Below are positions 1 to 9,669 of a stretch of DNA of 64,000 nucleotides, one piece after another. This stretch comes from Neisseria bergeri. GTDB lineage: Bacteria > Pseudomonadota > Gammaproteobacteria > Burkholderiales > Neisseriaceae. Position numbers and translations under genes: made by a program. The notes under the pieces were generated by a model. That model ran no database searches. It saw nothing but the letters and a program-made list of their open reading frames with translations, and was not told where the DNA came from. Numbering within the stretch: position 1 is the stretch's first letter; each line of letters opens with the position of its first letter. The stretch is from NCBI GenBank assembly GCA_003044455.1, contig POWY01000004.1:113355-177354 (forward strand). Reading direction: 5' to 3'.

Positions 1-2
1 TT

Positions 3-1262
3 TGGCGCAACGACATTTCCGGCCGGCTGCTGTTCAACCTCATGTACCTTGCCGCAGAACGCGGCGTGCGCGTGCGCCTGCTGTTGGACGACAACAACAC
101 GCGCGGCTTGGACGACCTCCTGCTCGCCCTCGACAGCCACCCCAATATCGAAGTGCGCCTGTTCAACCCCTTCGTTTTCCGCAAATGGCGCTCATTAGGC
201 TATTTGACCGACTTCCCCCGCCTCAACCGCCGTATGCACAACAAATCCTTTACCGCCGACAACCGCGCCACCATACTCGGCGGACGCAATATCGGCGACG
301 AATACTTCAAAGTCGGTGAAGACACCGTTTTCGCCGATCTCGACATCCTCGCCACCGGCAGCGTCGTCGGCGAAGTATCGCACGACTTCGACCGCTACTG
401 GGCAAGCCATTCCGCCCACAACGCCACGCGCATCATCCGCAGCGGCGACATCGGCAAGGGTCTTCAAGCACTCGGCTACGACGACGAAACGTCCAGACAC
501 GCGCTCCTACGCTACCGCGAAACCGTCGAACAGTCGCCCCTCTACCGGAAAATACAGACAGGACGCATCGACTGGCAAAGCGTCCAAACCCGCCTAATCA
601 GCGACGATCCCGACAAAGGGCTGGACCGGGACAGCCGCAAACTGCCGATTGCCGTGCGGCTGCAAGACGCGCTCAAACAGCCCGAAAAAAGCGTCTATCT
701 GGTTTCACCCTATTTCGTCCCTACAAAATCCGGCACAGACGCATTGGCAAAACTGGTGCAAAACGGCATAGGTGTAACCGTCCTGACCAACTCGCTGCAG
801 GCGACCGACGTTACCGCCGTCCATTCCGGCTACGTCAAATACCGAAAACCGCTACTCAAAGCCGGCATCAAACTCTACGAGCTACAACCCAACCATGCCG
901 TCCCCGCCACAAAAGACAAAGGCCTGACCGGCAGCTCCGTAACCGGCCTGCACGCCAAAACCTTCATTGTGGACGGCAAACGCATCTTCATCGGCTCATT
1001 CAACCTCGACCCCCGTTCCGCACGGCTCAATACCGAAATGGGCGTCGTCATCGAAAGCCCCAAAATCGCAGAACAGATGGAGCGCACCCTCGCCGATACC
1101 ACACCCGAATACGCCTACCGTGTTACCCTCGACAAACACAACCGCCTGCAATGGCACGATCCCGCCACCCGAAAAACCTACCCGAACGAACCCGAAGCCA
1201 AACTTTGGAAACGCATCGCCGCAAAAATCCTATCCCTGCTGCCCATAGAAGGTTTATTATAG
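3..1262 (+). CDS. Phospholipase D / cardiolipin synthase-like protein, 5' end outside the window
   Basis: The reading frame is open from the first base, so the start lies upstream and only the C-terminal ~420 residues are seen. Two HKD motifs (HxKxxxxD) are present: HNKSFTAD, followed by a GGRNIGDEYF segment, and HAKTFIVD, followed by GSFNLDPRSARLNTE. Two HKD motifs in one chain is the mark of the phospholipase D superfamily. The spacing and the long C-terminal part resemble the ClsC/YmdC branch of bacterial cardiolipin synthases, membrane-associated enzymes that make cardiolipin from phospholipids. A general PLD-family phosphatidyltransferase cannot be excluded. An uptake-sequence hairpin follows the stop codon. 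Confidence 0.85.
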   Translation, partial: WRNDISGRLLFNLMYLAAERGVRVRLLLDDNNTRGLDDLLLALDSHPNIEVRLFNPFVFRKWRSLGYLTDFPRLNRRMHNKSFTADNRATILGGRNIGDEYFKVGEDTVFADLDILATGSVVGEVSHDFDRYWASHSAHNATRIIRSGDIGKGLQALGYDDETSRHALLRYRETVEQSPLYRKIQTGRIDWQSVQTRLISDDPDKGLDRDSRKLPIAVRLQDALKQPEKSVYLVSPYFVPTKSGTDALAKLVQNGIGVTVLTNSLQATDVTAVHSGYVKYRKPLLKAGIKLYELQPNHAVPATKDKGLTGSSVTGLHAKTFIVDGKRIFIGSFNLDPRSARLNTEMGVVIESPKIAEQMERTLADTTPEYAYRVTLDKHNRLQWHDPATRKTYPNEPEAKLWKRIAAKILSLLPIEGLL

Positions 1263-1264
1263 GA

Positions 1265-1293
1265 ATGCCGTCTGAAACACCTTCAGACGGCAT
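1265..1293. terminator. DUS inverted-repeat hairpin after the PLD gene
   Basis: ATGCCGTCTGAA and its reverse complement form a 12-bp stem with a 5-nt loop directly downstream of the PLD gene. Inverted uptake sequences commonly serve as terminators in Neisseria. The next gene is on the same strand and starts 25 bases later, so termination here would separate the two. Confidence 0.6.
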
Positions 1294-1317
1294 ATCCGAA
1301 CCCGCAAAGGAAAAACC

Positions 1318-1851
1318 ATGTTTCCCCTCGACAAAACCCTTTTCCTCTGTCTCAGCGCACTGCTCCTCGCCTCATGCGGCACGACCTCCGGCAAACACCG
1401 CCAACCGAAACCCAAACAGACAGTCCGGCAAATCCAACCCGTCCGCATCAGCCACATCGACCGCACACAAGGCTCACAGGAACTCATGCTCCACAGCCTC
1501 GGACTCATCGGCACGCCCTACAAATGGGGCGGCAGCAGCACCGCAACCGGCTTCGATTGCAGCGGGATGATCCAATTCGTCTATAAAAACGCCCTCAACG
1601 TCAAGCTGCCGCGCACCGCCCGAGACATGGCGGCGGCAAGCCGCAAAATTCCCGACAGCCGCCTCAAGGCCGGCGACCTCGTATTCTTCAACACCGGCGG
1701 CGCACACCGCTACTCACACGTCGGACTCTACATCGGCAACGGCGAATTCATCCACGCGCCAAGCAGCGGCAAAACCATCAAAACCGAAAAACTCTCCACA
1801 CCGTTTTACGCCAAAAACTACCTCGGCGCACATACTTTCTTTACAGAATAG
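1318..1851 (+). CDS. NlpC/P60 family lipoprotein (putative peptidoglycan endopeptidase)
   Basis: 177 residues. The N-terminus is a lipoprotein signal with lipobox LLLASC (lipidated Cys20). Residues ~52-175 form an NlpC/P60 (C40) domain: catalytic Cys81 in GFDCSG, His134 in YSHVGLYIG, and His146 as probable third residue. Members such as MepS/NlpC cleave D-iGlu-DAP bonds or peptide cross-links in the periplasm. The gene follows a PLD/cardiolipin synthase-like gene but is separated from it by a hairpin. The substrate cannot be told from sequence. Confidence 0.88.
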   Translation: MFPLDKTLFLCLSALLLASCGTTSGKHRQPKPKQTVRQIQPVRISHIDRTQGSQELMLHSLGLIGTPYKWGGSSTATGFDCSGMIQFVYKNALNVKLPRTARDMAAASRKIPDSRLKAGDLVFFNTGGAHRYSHVGLYIGNGEFIHAPSSGKTIKTEKLSTPFYAKNYLGAHTFFTE

Positions 1852-1877
1852 CGGCGACACACCGCAACAAAACAAAC

Positions 1878-1921
1878 GGCAGCATGGCAATGCTGCCCTA
1901 CGGCTTCAACCCGCAGCCGTA
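1878..1921. terminator. Two adjacent hairpins downstream of the NlpC/P60 gene
   Basis: GGCAGCAT/ATGCTGCC (1878-1897, 8-bp stem, 4-nt loop) is followed at once by TACGGCT/AGCCGTA (1899-1921, 7-bp stem, 9-nt loop). Neither has a T-run, so simple intrinsic termination is uncertain. They lie in the convergent gap between a plus-strand and a minus-strand gene. Confidence 0.4.
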
Positions 1922-1982
1922 AATCAGGCATAAATACCCGACAAAAAACAGCCGCTGTTCAAAATTGCCATCCCGATAAAAA

Positions 1983-2018
1983 ATGCCGTCTGAAACACAA
2001 AAGTATTTCAGACAGCAT
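1983..2018. terminator. DUS hairpin with one degenerate arm between convergent genes
   Basis: ATGCCGTCTGAA pairs with TTTCAGACAGCAT; the right arm has one mismatch to the uptake sequence (A for G). It lies just past the stop of the minus-strand lipoprotein, in the convergent intergenic region. Confidence 0.55.
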
Positions 2019-2032
2019 GTCGGATTCACAGG

Positions 2033-3235
2033 TCAGTTAATCAGATACCCTTGGATTTCCTTGGTTTTTGCATTGATTTCTTTAGTACGGCAGTCAGATT
2101 GCGCCAAACCGTATTCGTCGCCATCGGCGCATTTGGCATTCAAACCGTTTTGCCAGTTGCGGTACTCGGGCATAACGGTTTCGGCAATATCGGCGGGCAA
2201 TGCCTGAACCGCACCATCCAATGCCGCCTTGGCAGTCCTTTCTTTTTTGTCTGCTTCCCTGATAATTTCGTCAATCACTGCTTTCTTGCGGTTGTGCAGC
2301 TCTTCCAAGCGTGCTTCAGTTTCCGCCGTTTTGCATGCCAGTTCGCTGATTTTTATGCCGTTTGGCGTTTCACTTTCAGCTTTTGCCTTGCTGGCACAGA
2401 TTTTATCCATCCCGCTTTTCCATGTTTTCTGTGAGGCTTGCAGCTTGTTTTGGACGGTTTGCGGCAGACCTTTCCAAAATTGTTCAAACTCGCCGCGCGA
2501 CAATTTGTAGCGCTCCTCCCATTCTGATACGCGGGCTGCCTCCTGTTCTTGGCTCAATGCCTCCTGCGCCGCCGCTTCTTCTGCCTCCCCCGCTTCCTGC
2601 GCGGCGGCTTCTGCCGCTTCAAGTTCTTCGTTCCTTTGTTTCGCTTTGTCCAATGGCTCTTTAATCAGTGCCATAGACACCAGCTCGCTGAGCGGATGGA
2701 TGATATCGTGTGCCTGATTCAGTTCAGCAAAGATTTTGCTTTTGTCGTCTGTCGGCTGGACGCTGTAAGAAATAGTTTTGATGTAATACGCGCCTTCTTT
2801 GCGGTAGTAGCGTTCAAAAAAGTCGGGCGTTTTCTTATAGCTGTTGCCTATGGATTGGTTGGCGGCGACGGCATAATCGACAACATCGTCGGGCACGTCC
2901 AGTTTCAACGTGGCTTCACATTTGAGTTTGCTGGACGTGTCGGTTTTTTCGGTGGTTCGCACTTCATCGATGCTGATGCCCAAGCGTTCGACCATACTGC
3001 GGATATGCGCTATGCCGATGTCGGCAAATGCCTGGTCTTTGAATGCGTCGTCGTCAAAGGTTTTGACGGTTTCACCCTCGACATTGTCGCGGACGAGTTT
3101 GACCAAAATCTCTTTAGCCTCTTCGCTTCCGCAGGAAACTTCATTTTCGGAAAACAGGTTGCCTATTCCCAAACGGTCGCAGCCCGACAAAATCAGCATA
3201 CTTGCCAATGCCAGTGCGGGTAAGTTTTTTTTCAT
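2033..3235 (-). CDS. Large lipoprotein with LprI-like cysteine repeats
   Basis: About 400 residues when started at the ATG at 3235, which has an AAGGAAAT ribosome-binding site and leads straight into MKKNLPALALASMLILSGC, a lipoprotein signal. A longer in-frame start upstream has no such logic. The middle holds an Ala/Glu-rich coiled-coil-like stretch (about residues 205-240). The C-terminal part carries two Cys-containing helical segments, around QKTWKSGMDKIC...ELAC and YRNWQNGLNAKC...SDC, resembling LprI/DUF1311 domains (lysozyme-inhibitor-like). That relation is pattern-based only. It is probably an envelope lipoprotein of unknown function, expressed alone. Confidence 0.75.
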   Translation of the reverse strand: MKKNLPALALASMLILSGCDRLGIGNLFSENEVSCGSEEAKEILVKLVRDNVEGETVKTFDDDAFKDQAFADIGIAHIRSMVERLGISIDEVRTTEKTDTSSKLKCEATLKLDVPDDVVDYAVAANQSIGNSYKKTPDFFERYYRKEGAYYIKTISYSVQPTDDKSKIFAELNQAHDIIHPLSELVSMALIKEPLDKAKQRNEELEAAEAAAQEAGEAEEAAAQEALSQEQEAARVSEWEERYKLSRGEFEQFWKGLPQTVQNKLQASQKTWKSGMDKICASKAKAESETPNGIKISELACKTAETEARLEELHNRKKAVIDEIIREADKKERTAKAALDGAVQALPADIAETVMPEYRNWQNGLNAKCADGDEYGLAQSDCRTKEINAKTKEIQGYLIN

Positions 3236-3389
3236 CGGATTTCCTTTTCCGTCCAAACGGACTGTCGGTCTGCCCGTATATTCCCGCTCACGCCTGATGC
3301 GGGATGTATGGCTGTGAGTGTCTGAAATGGTGCGGCGCATTATACGGGATTGCGGGATGCCTTTGACCCGTTTTCAAACCCGTATCGTG

Positions 3390-3426
3390 CAAAATGCCGT
3401 CTGAACACCTTTCAGACGGCATTTTG
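3390..3426. terminator. DUS hairpin after pgi
   Basis: A 16-bp perfect stem (CAAAATGCCGTCTGAA and its complement) with a short loop lies just beyond the pgi stop codon. A/T runs on both sides give it intrinsic-terminator character for the minus-strand hexose operon. Confidence 0.75.
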
Positions 3427-3435
3427 CCCCGGGGT

Positions 3436-5085
3436 TTATGATTTGCGGTTGGTTTGCAGGTAGAGGTTGATCAGGCGTTCGGTCGAGCTGTCGTGCTTTT
3501 GCGGCACGGTTTCGCCGGTCAGTTCGCCCAAAATGGTTTTAGCCAGTTGTTTGCCGAGTTCCACGCCCCACTGGTCGAAGCTGTTGATGCCCCAAATGAT
3601 GCCTTGTACGAAGGTTTTGTGTTCGTACATGGCAATCAGGCTGCCCATATTGCGGGGGTTGACCTTATCCATCAGGATGAGGTTGGTCGGGCGGTTGCCG
3701 GAGAAGGTTTTGTGCGGAACCAGCTCTTCGATACGCGCCTCATCCATACCCTGCGCTTTGAGTTCGGCGCGGACTTCGTCGGGGGTTTTGCCGCGCATAA
3801 AGGCTTCTGCTTGGGCGAAGACGTTGGCAAGCAGGATTTCGTGGTGTCCGGGCAGGTTGCTGCGTTTTTCAAGCGAGGCAATCAGGTCGATGGGGGTAAT
3901 GTGCGTGCCTTGGTGCAGCAGTTGGAAGAAGGCGTGCTGGCCGTTGATGCCCGTTTCGCCCCAGATAATCGGCGAGGTTTCGTGTCCGACTGCTTTGCCG
4001 TCCAACGTAACCTGTTTGCCGTTGCTTTCCATATCGAGCTGCTGGATGAATTTGGGCAGGCGGTGGAGGTGTTGGTCGTAAGGCGCGATGACGTGGCTAC
4101 CGCCGCCGTAGTAGTTGATGTACCAGATGCCGATGAGGGCGAGGATGACGGGCAGGTTGCGCTCGAGCGGGGTGTTGATGAAGTGTTGGTCCATCAGGTG
4201 CGCGCCGTTGAGCATTTCGATGAAGTTTTCTTCGCCCAGATAGAGCATAATCGGCAATCCGATGGCGGACCACAGGCTGTACCGGCCGCCGACCCAATCC
4301 CAAAATTCAAACATATTGGCGGTGTCGATGCCGAATTCGGCGACGGCTTTTTGATTGGTGGAAACGGCGGCGAAGTGTTTGGCAACGGCTTCTTCGTCGC
4401 CCGCATGATTCAAAAACCATTCGCGCGCGGTCAGTGCGTTGGTCAGCGTTTCCTGCGTGGTAAATGTTTTGGAGGCGATGATGAACAGCGTGGTTTCGGG
4501 GTGGACTTTGGACAATACGTCGCGCAGTTGCGAGCCGTCCACGTTGGAAACGAAGTGCATATTGAGGCGCGGATGACCGAAAGGTTTGAGCGCGGTACAC
4601 ATCATCAGCGGGCCCAAATCCGATCCGCCTATGCCGATGTTGACAACGTCGGTAATCACTTGGTTGGTATAGCCCAGCCAGCTTCCGCTGCGGACTTCGT
4701 GTGCAAATTCGCCCATACGTTGCAAAACGCGGTTGACTTTGGGCATAACATCTTCACCGTCAACCACAATCGGCGAATTGGTGCGGTTGCGAAGGGCGAC
4801 GTGGAGGACGGCGCGGTTTTCCGTCGTATTGATTTTTTCGCCGTGGAACATCTGCCGCATCCGCTCCGGCACGCCTGCTTCGCGGGCAAGCTCGAACAAA
4901 AGCGACATGGTTTCGTCGTTGATGCGGTTTTTGGAGTAGTCCAGCGTCAGTCCGCCGACCTGCAGCCAGTAGCGTTCCGCACGCTGCGGGTCTTGCTCGA
5001 ACATTTCGCGCATATGCAATGTTTTGCTGTCGTCAAAGTGGTTCCACAATTTCGACCATGCGGGTAAGTCGTGAAGGTGTTTCAT
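3436..5085 (-). CDS. pgi: Glucose-6-phosphate isomerase
   Basis: 549 residues from the ATG at 5085, which has AGGAG upstream; an in-frame extension to 5184 lacks a ribosome-binding site and is rejected. It interconverts glucose-6-phosphate and fructose-6-phosphate in the cytoplasm. Family signatures are clear: [13 protein letters not shown] and the SIS-fold segments, [13 protein letters not shown], and the C-terminal block [14 protein letters not shown]. It is the last gene of the minus-strand set zwf-pgl-glk-hexR-pgi, placing it with glucokinase and the Entner-Doudoroff enzymes. A DUS hairpin ends the transcript. Confidence 0.97.
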   Translation of the reverse strand: MKHLHDLPAWSKLWNHFDDSKTLHMREMFEQDPQRAERYWLQVGGLTLDYSKNRINDETMSLLFELAREAGVPERMRQMFHGEKINTTENRAVLHVALRNRTNSPIVVDGEDVMPKVNRVLQRMGEFAHEVRSGSWLGYTNQVITDVVNIGIGGSDLGPLMMCTALKPFGHPRLNMHFVSNVDGSQLRDVLSKVHPETTLFIIASKTFTTQETLTNALTAREWFLNHAGDEEAVAKHFAAVSTNQKAVAEFGIDTANMFEFWDWVGGRYSLWSAIGLPIMLYLGEENFIEMLNGAHLMDQHFINTPLERNLPVILALIGIWYINYYGGGSHVIAPYDQHLHRLPKFIQQLDMESNGKQVTLDGKAVGHETSPIIWGETGINGQHAFFQLLHQGTHITPIDLIASLEKRSNLPGHHEILLANVFAQAEAFMRGKTPDEVRAELKAQGMDEARIEELVPHKTFSGNRPTNLILMDKVNPRNMGSLIAMYEHKTFVQGIIWGINSFDQWGVELGKQLAKTILGELTGETVPQKHDSSTERLINLYLQTNRKS

Positions 5086-5172
5086 CTGTATGCTCCTGAA
5101 TGAGGTTTTTTGTTGTGGGATGCAGAGGCTGCCGGAAACTGCCGCAAGCCGCCGACGGCCGTTGTCCGGCAT

Positions 5173-5203
5173 TTCAGACGGCATTTGCGGGATGCCGTCT
5201 GAA
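5173..5203. terminator. DUS inverted repeat between hexR and pgi
   Basis: TTCAGACGGCAT and ATGCCGTCTGAA flank a short loop 3 bases beyond the hexR stop. It could partly terminate or stabilise the hexR end of the operon message before pgi. Confidence 0.55.
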
Positions 5204-5205
5204 GG

Positions 5206-6054
5206 TCAATCTTTGTCGTAATCGATGTGCTTGTTGTGTATGCTTTTTTTGCTTTTCTGCAATTGCAGGCTGGCAGCATCGCCCAAGCGCAGGGCAAGTC
5301 CGATGGCGAGAATATCGATGACGGCAAGCTGCAAGAGGCGGGAAACCATGGGCGTGTAGAGTTCGGCATTTTCCTGTGTGGCAACGCTCAACACGCAGTC
5401 GGCAAGTTGCGCCAGAGGCGAATCGTTGCGGGTCAGCGCGATGACGGACGCGCCGTTTTCTTTGGCGATGCTGACCGCATCCAAAAGTTCGATAGACGAA
5501 CCCGTGTTGGAAATGGCAACCAAAACATCCTGATCGCTCAAAACGGATGCCGCCATCAGCTGCGTGTGCGTATCGACATAGGCGACCGTGGACATTCCGA
5601 AACGGAAAAACTTGTGCTGCGCGTCCTGCGCGACGATACCGGAATTGCCGACACCGTAAAACTCGACGCGGCGGGCGTGCATCAGCGTGGCAATGGCGTT
5701 TTCCAGCTCCGACTCTTTCAGGAAGCGGCGTTCGCCCAACAGCGAAGCGGCGGCATTACCCAATACTTTCTCGACAACGCTTGACATGTCGTCATCCGCA
5801 TTGAGCTCTTCATGAACATAAGGCATACCTTCATGACCGATACTGGCAGATAATGCAAGTTTGAACTCGGGCAGCCCTTTGTAGCCCAGGCTGCGGCAGA
5901 ACCGGATGACGGTCGGTTGGCTGACGGAGGAGTGTTCGGCAATCTCGGCAACAGCCGCATGAACAAACCATTTGGGTTTTGCCAATGCACATTCGGCGAC
6001 TTTGCGTTCCGCACCGGAAAGGTCTGCCAGTGATTCGCTGATTTTGCTTAACAT
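5206..6054 (-). CDS. hexR: RpiR-family regulator, HexR type
   Basis: 282 residues from the ATG at 6054 (upstream GAAGGGCAT). Residues 1-75 form the RpiR winged/helix-turn-helix domain, with SVSQPTVIRFCRSLGYKGLPEFK as recognition region. Residues ~125-260 are a SIS sugar-phosphate-binding domain (YGVGNSGIVAQDAQHKF, VAISNTGSSIELLDAV). HexR proteins repress hexose-catabolic genes and release DNA on binding 2-keto-3-deoxy-6-phosphogluconate, the intermediate made by Edd and consumed by Eda. Its position between glk and pgi, facing edd-eda, and the palindrome at 9645-9659 support this role. It is a cytoplasmic DNA-binding protein. Confidence 0.92.
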   Translation of the reverse strand: MLSKISESLADLSGAERKVAECALAKPKWFVHAAVAEIAEHSSVSQPTVIRFCRSLGYKGLPEFKLALSASIGHEGMPYVHEELNADDDMSSVVEKVLGNAAASLLGERRFLKESELENAIATLMHARRVEFYGVGNSGIVAQDAQHKFFRFGMSTVAYVDTHTQLMAASVLSDQDVLVAISNTGSSIELLDAVSIAKENGASVIALTRNDSPLAQLADCVLSVATQENAELYTPMVSRLLQLAVIDILAIGLALRLGDAASLQLQKSKKSIHNKHIDYDKD

Positions 6055-6103
6055 AATGATATGCCCTTCGATAATGCAGCCCCGCTGCAAGGAGCCGCTG
6101 TGG

Positions 6104-7090
6104 TTAAACGTTTCTCAAATGGTTGTCGAGAGCCGCAGCCGCACCGGAAATTCCGGGAAACTCGCTTAAGACGACATACACGGGAATCGCGGCAAGATAG
6201 GCTTCAAACCTGCCCTTGTTCTCGAAACGGCTGCGGAACGGGGAAGTTTTGAAGTATTCCAACACGCGGGGAATAATGCCGCCGCACAGGTACACGCCGC
6301 CGCGCGCGCCCAGCGTCAGGGCGAGGTTGGAAGCAACCGTGCCGAGCATGGCGCAGAAGATGTCCAAAGTCTGACGGCACAAAGGCGACGTGCCGCTCAA
6401 AGCCTTTTCCGTGATTTCAGACGGCATCAGTTTGGCGGGTTTGGCTTTCTGTTTTGCAGCCAAAGCCTCGTAAACCAAGCTCAAGCCCGCTCCGCTCAAA
6501 AAGCGTTCGGCGGAAACATGGCCGTATTTGTTTTTGGCGTACTGCCAAATCAGCACTTCCATATCGTCAAACGGCGGGAAACTGGTATGCCCGCCCTCGC
6601 CCGCCAAAGCCACCCAGCCTGCGGGGCTGTGCACCAATCCGCTCACGCCCAGGCCGGTACCGGGGCCGATAACGGCTTTTGGGGCAAATTCGACAGGTTT
6701 TTGCCCGCCTACCTGCATCAGGTCTTTGCTTGAAATCTGCGTTACCGCCAATGCCTGCGCGGTAAAGTCGTTCAACAGAATCAACGTTTCAAAACCCAAA
6801 GCCTGACGGGTGGTTTCGATGGAGAATGCCCAATGGTGGTTGGTCATCTGCACCCAGTCGCCCAAAATCGGGTTGGCGATGGCAAATGCCGCGTGCTGTA
6901 CGCCTGTTGCACCGCTTTGGCTCAGATAGGCACGCACCGCATCAGTAACCGTATCGTAGTCCTTACACGGAAGCACGGCGGTTTTTTCGATGACGCGCGG
7001 CGCGGTTTCCAGAGCAAAGCGTGCATTCGTACCGCCAATGTCGGCGACCAGTCGGGGATATCCAGCTTGTTTATTCGGCGTAGAAGACAT
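6104..7090 (-). CDS. glk: Glucokinase
   Basis: 328 residues. It phosphorylates glucose with ATP to glucose-6-phosphate. The N-terminal phosphate-binding motif [12 protein letters not shown] (residues ~17-28) and the [22 protein letters not shown] and GGVYLCGGI segments mark the bacterial Glk (ROK-unrelated) hexokinase-fold family. The start at 7090 overlaps the end of pgl by 20 bases, indicating translational coupling. hexR follows after about 50 bases. Confidence 0.96.
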   Translation of the reverse strand: MSSTPNKQAGYPRLVADIGGTNARFALETAPRVIEKTAVLPCKDYDTVTDAVRAYLSQSGATGVQHAAFAIANPILGDWVQMTNHHWAFSIETTRQALGFETLILLNDFTAQALAVTQISSKDLMQVGGQKPVEFAPKAVIGPGTGLGVSGLVHSPAGWVALAGEGGHTSFPPFDDMEVLIWQYAKNKYGHVSAERFLSGAGLSLVYEALAAKQKAKPAKLMPSEITEKALSGTSPLCRQTLDIFCAMLGTVASNLALTLGARGGVYLCGGIIPRVLEYFKTSPFRSRFENKGRFEAYLAAIPVYVVLSEFPGISGAAAALDNHLRNV

Positions 7091-7766
7091 GGCAGTTCAC
7101 TCCTTGGCGGTTCAATACGAAGCTGATCGGATATTCGCGGTTTTCGCCTTGTGCGGCTTGGTCAAATACGGCTTTTTTCTCCGCGCCCTGAATCGCCAAA
7201 AACACATGCCTCGTATGGACAATCGCATCCAAAGTCATGCTGATGCGTTCGTGCAGCGCGGTAACGGGCGTGGTATGCACCAGCGCGACACCTGCCGAAC
7301 CGTCGATTGCCGTCTGAAACTGCGGAGCTTTCGGGAAAATCGAAGCCGTATGCCCGTCGTTTCCCATACCCAAAATCAAAACATCGGGCTGCTTGTAATG
7401 TTTCAGCGCATAATCGACAACAGCATCGGGATGTAATTCGGTTTCAGTTTTTCCGTCTTCCACCATAGGAATCCACATTGCCGCTTCCGCTTTGTTCTTC
7501 AACAGGTATTCGCGCACCAGACCGGTATTGCTGTCGGCGTGGTTGGTCGGCACGACGCGTTCGTCAACCAAAGTAACGCCCACTTTGCCCCAGTCCAAAT
7601 CTTTTTGCGACAAGGCGTTGAAAAACGCAATCGGCGAACGTCCGCCGGAGACTGCCAACACCGCACTGCCTTTTTCATCCAGCGCGCCCTGCAAAGCATC
7701 CGCCACTGCGTCAGCCAAAGATTGCGCCGCTTCTGCCGCATTTTCGTATTCGTGCCAAACAAACAT
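7071..7766 (-). CDS. pgl: 6-phosphogluconolactonase
   Basis: 231 residues, DevB/SOL type. It hydrolyses 6-phosphogluconolactone, the product of Zwf, to 6-phosphogluconate. Motifs seen: [15 protein letters not shown] near residue 40, TLVDERVVP and [16 protein letters not shown]. It lies between zwf (upstream, about 175 bases) and glk (overlapping 20 bases), which fits the pathway order. Confidence 0.95.
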   Translation of the reverse strand: MFVWHEYENAAEAAQSLADAVADALQGALDEKGSAVLAVSGGRSPIAFFNALSQKDLDWGKVGVTLVDERVVPTNHADSNTGLVREYLLKNKAEAAMWIPMVEDGKTETELHPDAVVDYALKHYKQPDVLILGMGNDGHTASIFPKAPQFQTAIDGSAGVALVHTTPVTALHERISMTLDAIVHTRHVFLAIQGAEKKAVFDQAAQGENREYPISFVLNRQGVNCHVFYAE

Positions 7767-7894
7767 ATTTGTGTCCTTTTTTTATTTCAGACGGTATATT
7801 CCGTTATGGAAACGGGTTGAGCAATATGCCGGCCGAACAGTTGTTTATGCTTTTGATACCAAATATCGGGACTGCTTTTTACTGCTTTACTTGC

Positions 7895-7930
7895 GTTCAG
7901 ACGGCATTTCAAACCCCATGCCGTCTGAAC
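7895..7930. terminator. DUS inverted repeat between zwf and pgl
   Basis: GTTCAGACGGCAT and its complement lie about 12 bases beyond the zwf stop. The loop is 10 bases. A partial terminator here would lower expression of the downstream genes relative to zwf. Confidence 0.5.
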
Positions 7931-7941
7931 GCATTATTGTA

Positions 7942-9387
7942 TTACTGCTCTTCGTGCCACTTGTGTCCGTCGCGCGCCAACAGTTCGCGGGCGGCTTCGG
8001 GCCCCCAAGAGTGTGCGCCGTAACTGTGCGGCGGCGTGGTATTGCCTGCCCAGTTTTCCAAAATCGGCATCACATATTCCCAAGCGGCTTCGAGTTCGTC
8101 GCGGCGGTTGAACAAAGCGAGTTTGCCGTTAATCACATCCAACAGCAGGCGTTCGTAAGCCTCGGCGCGACGGCCTTTCAATGCTTTGCACAAATCGGTT
8201 GCCAGCGGCACGGTTTCGACCTTATTGCCAGCACCCGGGGTTTTCATCTGCGTATAGAGGCGCACGGATTCATGCGGTTGCAACTCGATAACGAGCCGGT
8301 TGGGCGCGGTGCGGCTGCCTTCAAAAATATGGCTGTTCAAATCTTTGAAGTTCAAAACGATTTCCGCCACTTTGCCCGCCATGCGTTTGCCGGTACGCAG
8401 GTAGAAGGGCACGCCTTTCCAGCGTTCGTTTTCGATTTCGGCCTTGATGGCGACATAGGTTTCAGTGAAACTGTCTTTCGGTACGTCGACTTCTTCCAAA
8501 TAGCCGTTCATGCCGTTTGCTGCAACATATTGGCCGCGAATAACATTTTCGTTGACGGATTCGATGGTCAGCGGTTTCAACGATTTGATGACTTTCACTT
8601 TTTCGTCGCGCACCGCGTCGGCATCCAAACTGGCGGGGGCTTCCATCGCAGTCATGCACAGCATCTGCATCAAATGGTTTTGCACCATATCGCGCAACGC
8701 GCCGGTAATGTCGTAAAACTCGCCGCGCTCTTCCACGCCGAGCTGTTCGGCGATGGTCAGTTGTACGCTTTCGATGTATTTGTTGTTCCACAACGGCTCG
8801 AACATCACGTTGGCAAAACGCAGCGCCAGCAGGTTTTGCAGGCTTTCTTTGCCTAAGTAGTGGTCGATGCGGTAGATTTGCCTTTCTTTGAAATAACGCG
8901 CCACATCGGTATTGATTTGTTGGGAAGAAGCCAAATCCGTACCCAGCGGTTTTTCCAAAACCACGCGCACATTGTCGGCATTCAAACCGATCGCAGCAAG
9001 GTTCTCGCAGGCTTGCGCGAAGAATTTGGGCGCGGTGGACAGATAGATGACGACGTTGTCGGTTTCTTTGCGCGCTTTGACCAAATCGCCCAAAGCGGCA
9101 AAATCGTCCGGCTGCGTAACATCGACTTTGAGATATGCGAGACGTTCGACAAACGATGCCCAAGCCTCATCGGAAAAATTTTCTTTCACATGGATTTTGG
9201 AACTGGTTTCCACCTTCGCCAGAAAACCTTCTGTATCCAACTCGCTGCGGCTGACCCCCAAAATACGCCCTTCGGGATGAAGCAGACCGGCCACGTGCGC
9301 CTGATACAGGCAGGGCAACAGCTTGCGCATCGCCAAATCGCCGGTCGCACCGAACAACACCAAATCAAAATTTGTTTGTGTACTCAT
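7942..9387 (-). CDS. zwf: Glucose-6-phosphate 1-dehydrogenase
   Basis: 481 residues, full length for the family. It oxidises glucose-6-phosphate with NAD(P)+ to 6-phosphogluconolactone, the entry to the Entner-Doudoroff and pentose-phosphate routes. Visible: dinucleotide motif GATGDLA (residues 13-19), EKPLG (145-149) and the active-site signature RIDHYLGKE (173-181). First gene of the minus-strand hexose operon, divergent from edd across a 413-base control region. Confidence 0.98.
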   Translation of the reverse strand: MSTQTNFDLVLFGATGDLAMRKLLPCLYQAHVAGLLHPEGRILGVSRSELDTEGFLAKVETSSKIHVKENFSDEAWASFVERLAYLKVDVTQPDDFAALGDLVKARKETDNVVIYLSTAPKFFAQACENLAAIGLNADNVRVVLEKPLGTDLASSQQINTDVARYFKERQIYRIDHYLGKESLQNLLALRFANVMFEPLWNNKYIESVQLTIAEQLGVEERGEFYDITGALRDMVQNHLMQMLCMTAMEAPASLDADAVRDEKVKVIKSLKPLTIESVNENVIRGQYVAANGMNGYLEEVDVPKDSFTETYVAIKAEIENERWKGVPFYLRTGKRMAGKVAEIVLNFKDLNSHIFEGSRTAPNRLVIELQPHESVRLYTQMKTPGAGNKVETVPLATDLCKALKGRRAEAYERLLLDVINGKLALFNRRDELEAAWEYVMPILENWAGNTTPPHSYGAHSWGPEAARELLARDGHKWHEEQ

Positions 9388-9489
9388 CGTATTATCTCGT
9401 CAGGAAAGAATTTTTCGATGCCGTCTGAAACCTGCTTTTCCCATCACGCTGCATCACAATATCGGAAACAAAGGCAGGCGGCATAATGA

Positions 9490-9524
9490 GTAGTAATACT
9501 ACACACCGCTACACTTTTTGTCTA
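9490..9524 (-). promoter_or_regulatory. Possible zwf promoter with overlapping palindrome
   Basis: On the minus strand TAGACA (9524-9519), 17 bases, then TAGTAT (9501-9496) is a plausible sigma-70 promoter pointing at zwf. The -10 lies inside the perfect 13-base palindrome GTAGTAATACTAC (9490-9502), which could be an operator. The -35 is a weak match, so this is tentative. Confidence 0.35.
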
Positions 9525-9644
9525 TTCCCATTTTTACAATTTATTTGACTTAGTCCAAAAATCGGGCAGATTTCCCCTATTCCGTTACAACAATCGGAAG
9601 ATTCTGCGATTTAAATCAAATTTCTTTTCAATGCCTGATTTTTT

Positions 9645-9659
9645 TGTAACAAAATTACA
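9645..9659. promoter_or_regulatory. HexR-like operator
   Basis: TGTAACAAAATTACA matches the gammaproteobacterial HexR palindrome TGTAATTAAATTACA at 13 of 15 positions. It sits just upstream of a TATAAT at 9670-9675, i.e. over the -35 region of edd, 142 bases before the edd start. Binding here would block edd-eda transcription; the same gap also contains the zwf control region. Confidence 0.6.
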
Positions 9660-9669
9660 AATTTTGTAC

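Noticed and set aside
2549..3223. 224-codon frame antisense to the large lipoprotein
   Set aside because: Phe/Val-rich complement of an acidic helical protein; no independent support.
3454..5067. A 537-codon open frame antisense to pgi
   Set aside because: It mirrors the pgi coding frame on the other strand; composition (HVDF-rich) and lack of a ribosome-binding site mark it as a shadow.
7492..8856. Long open frame antisense to pgl and zwf
   Set aside because: Runs across two well-supported genes and the gap between them with no domain.
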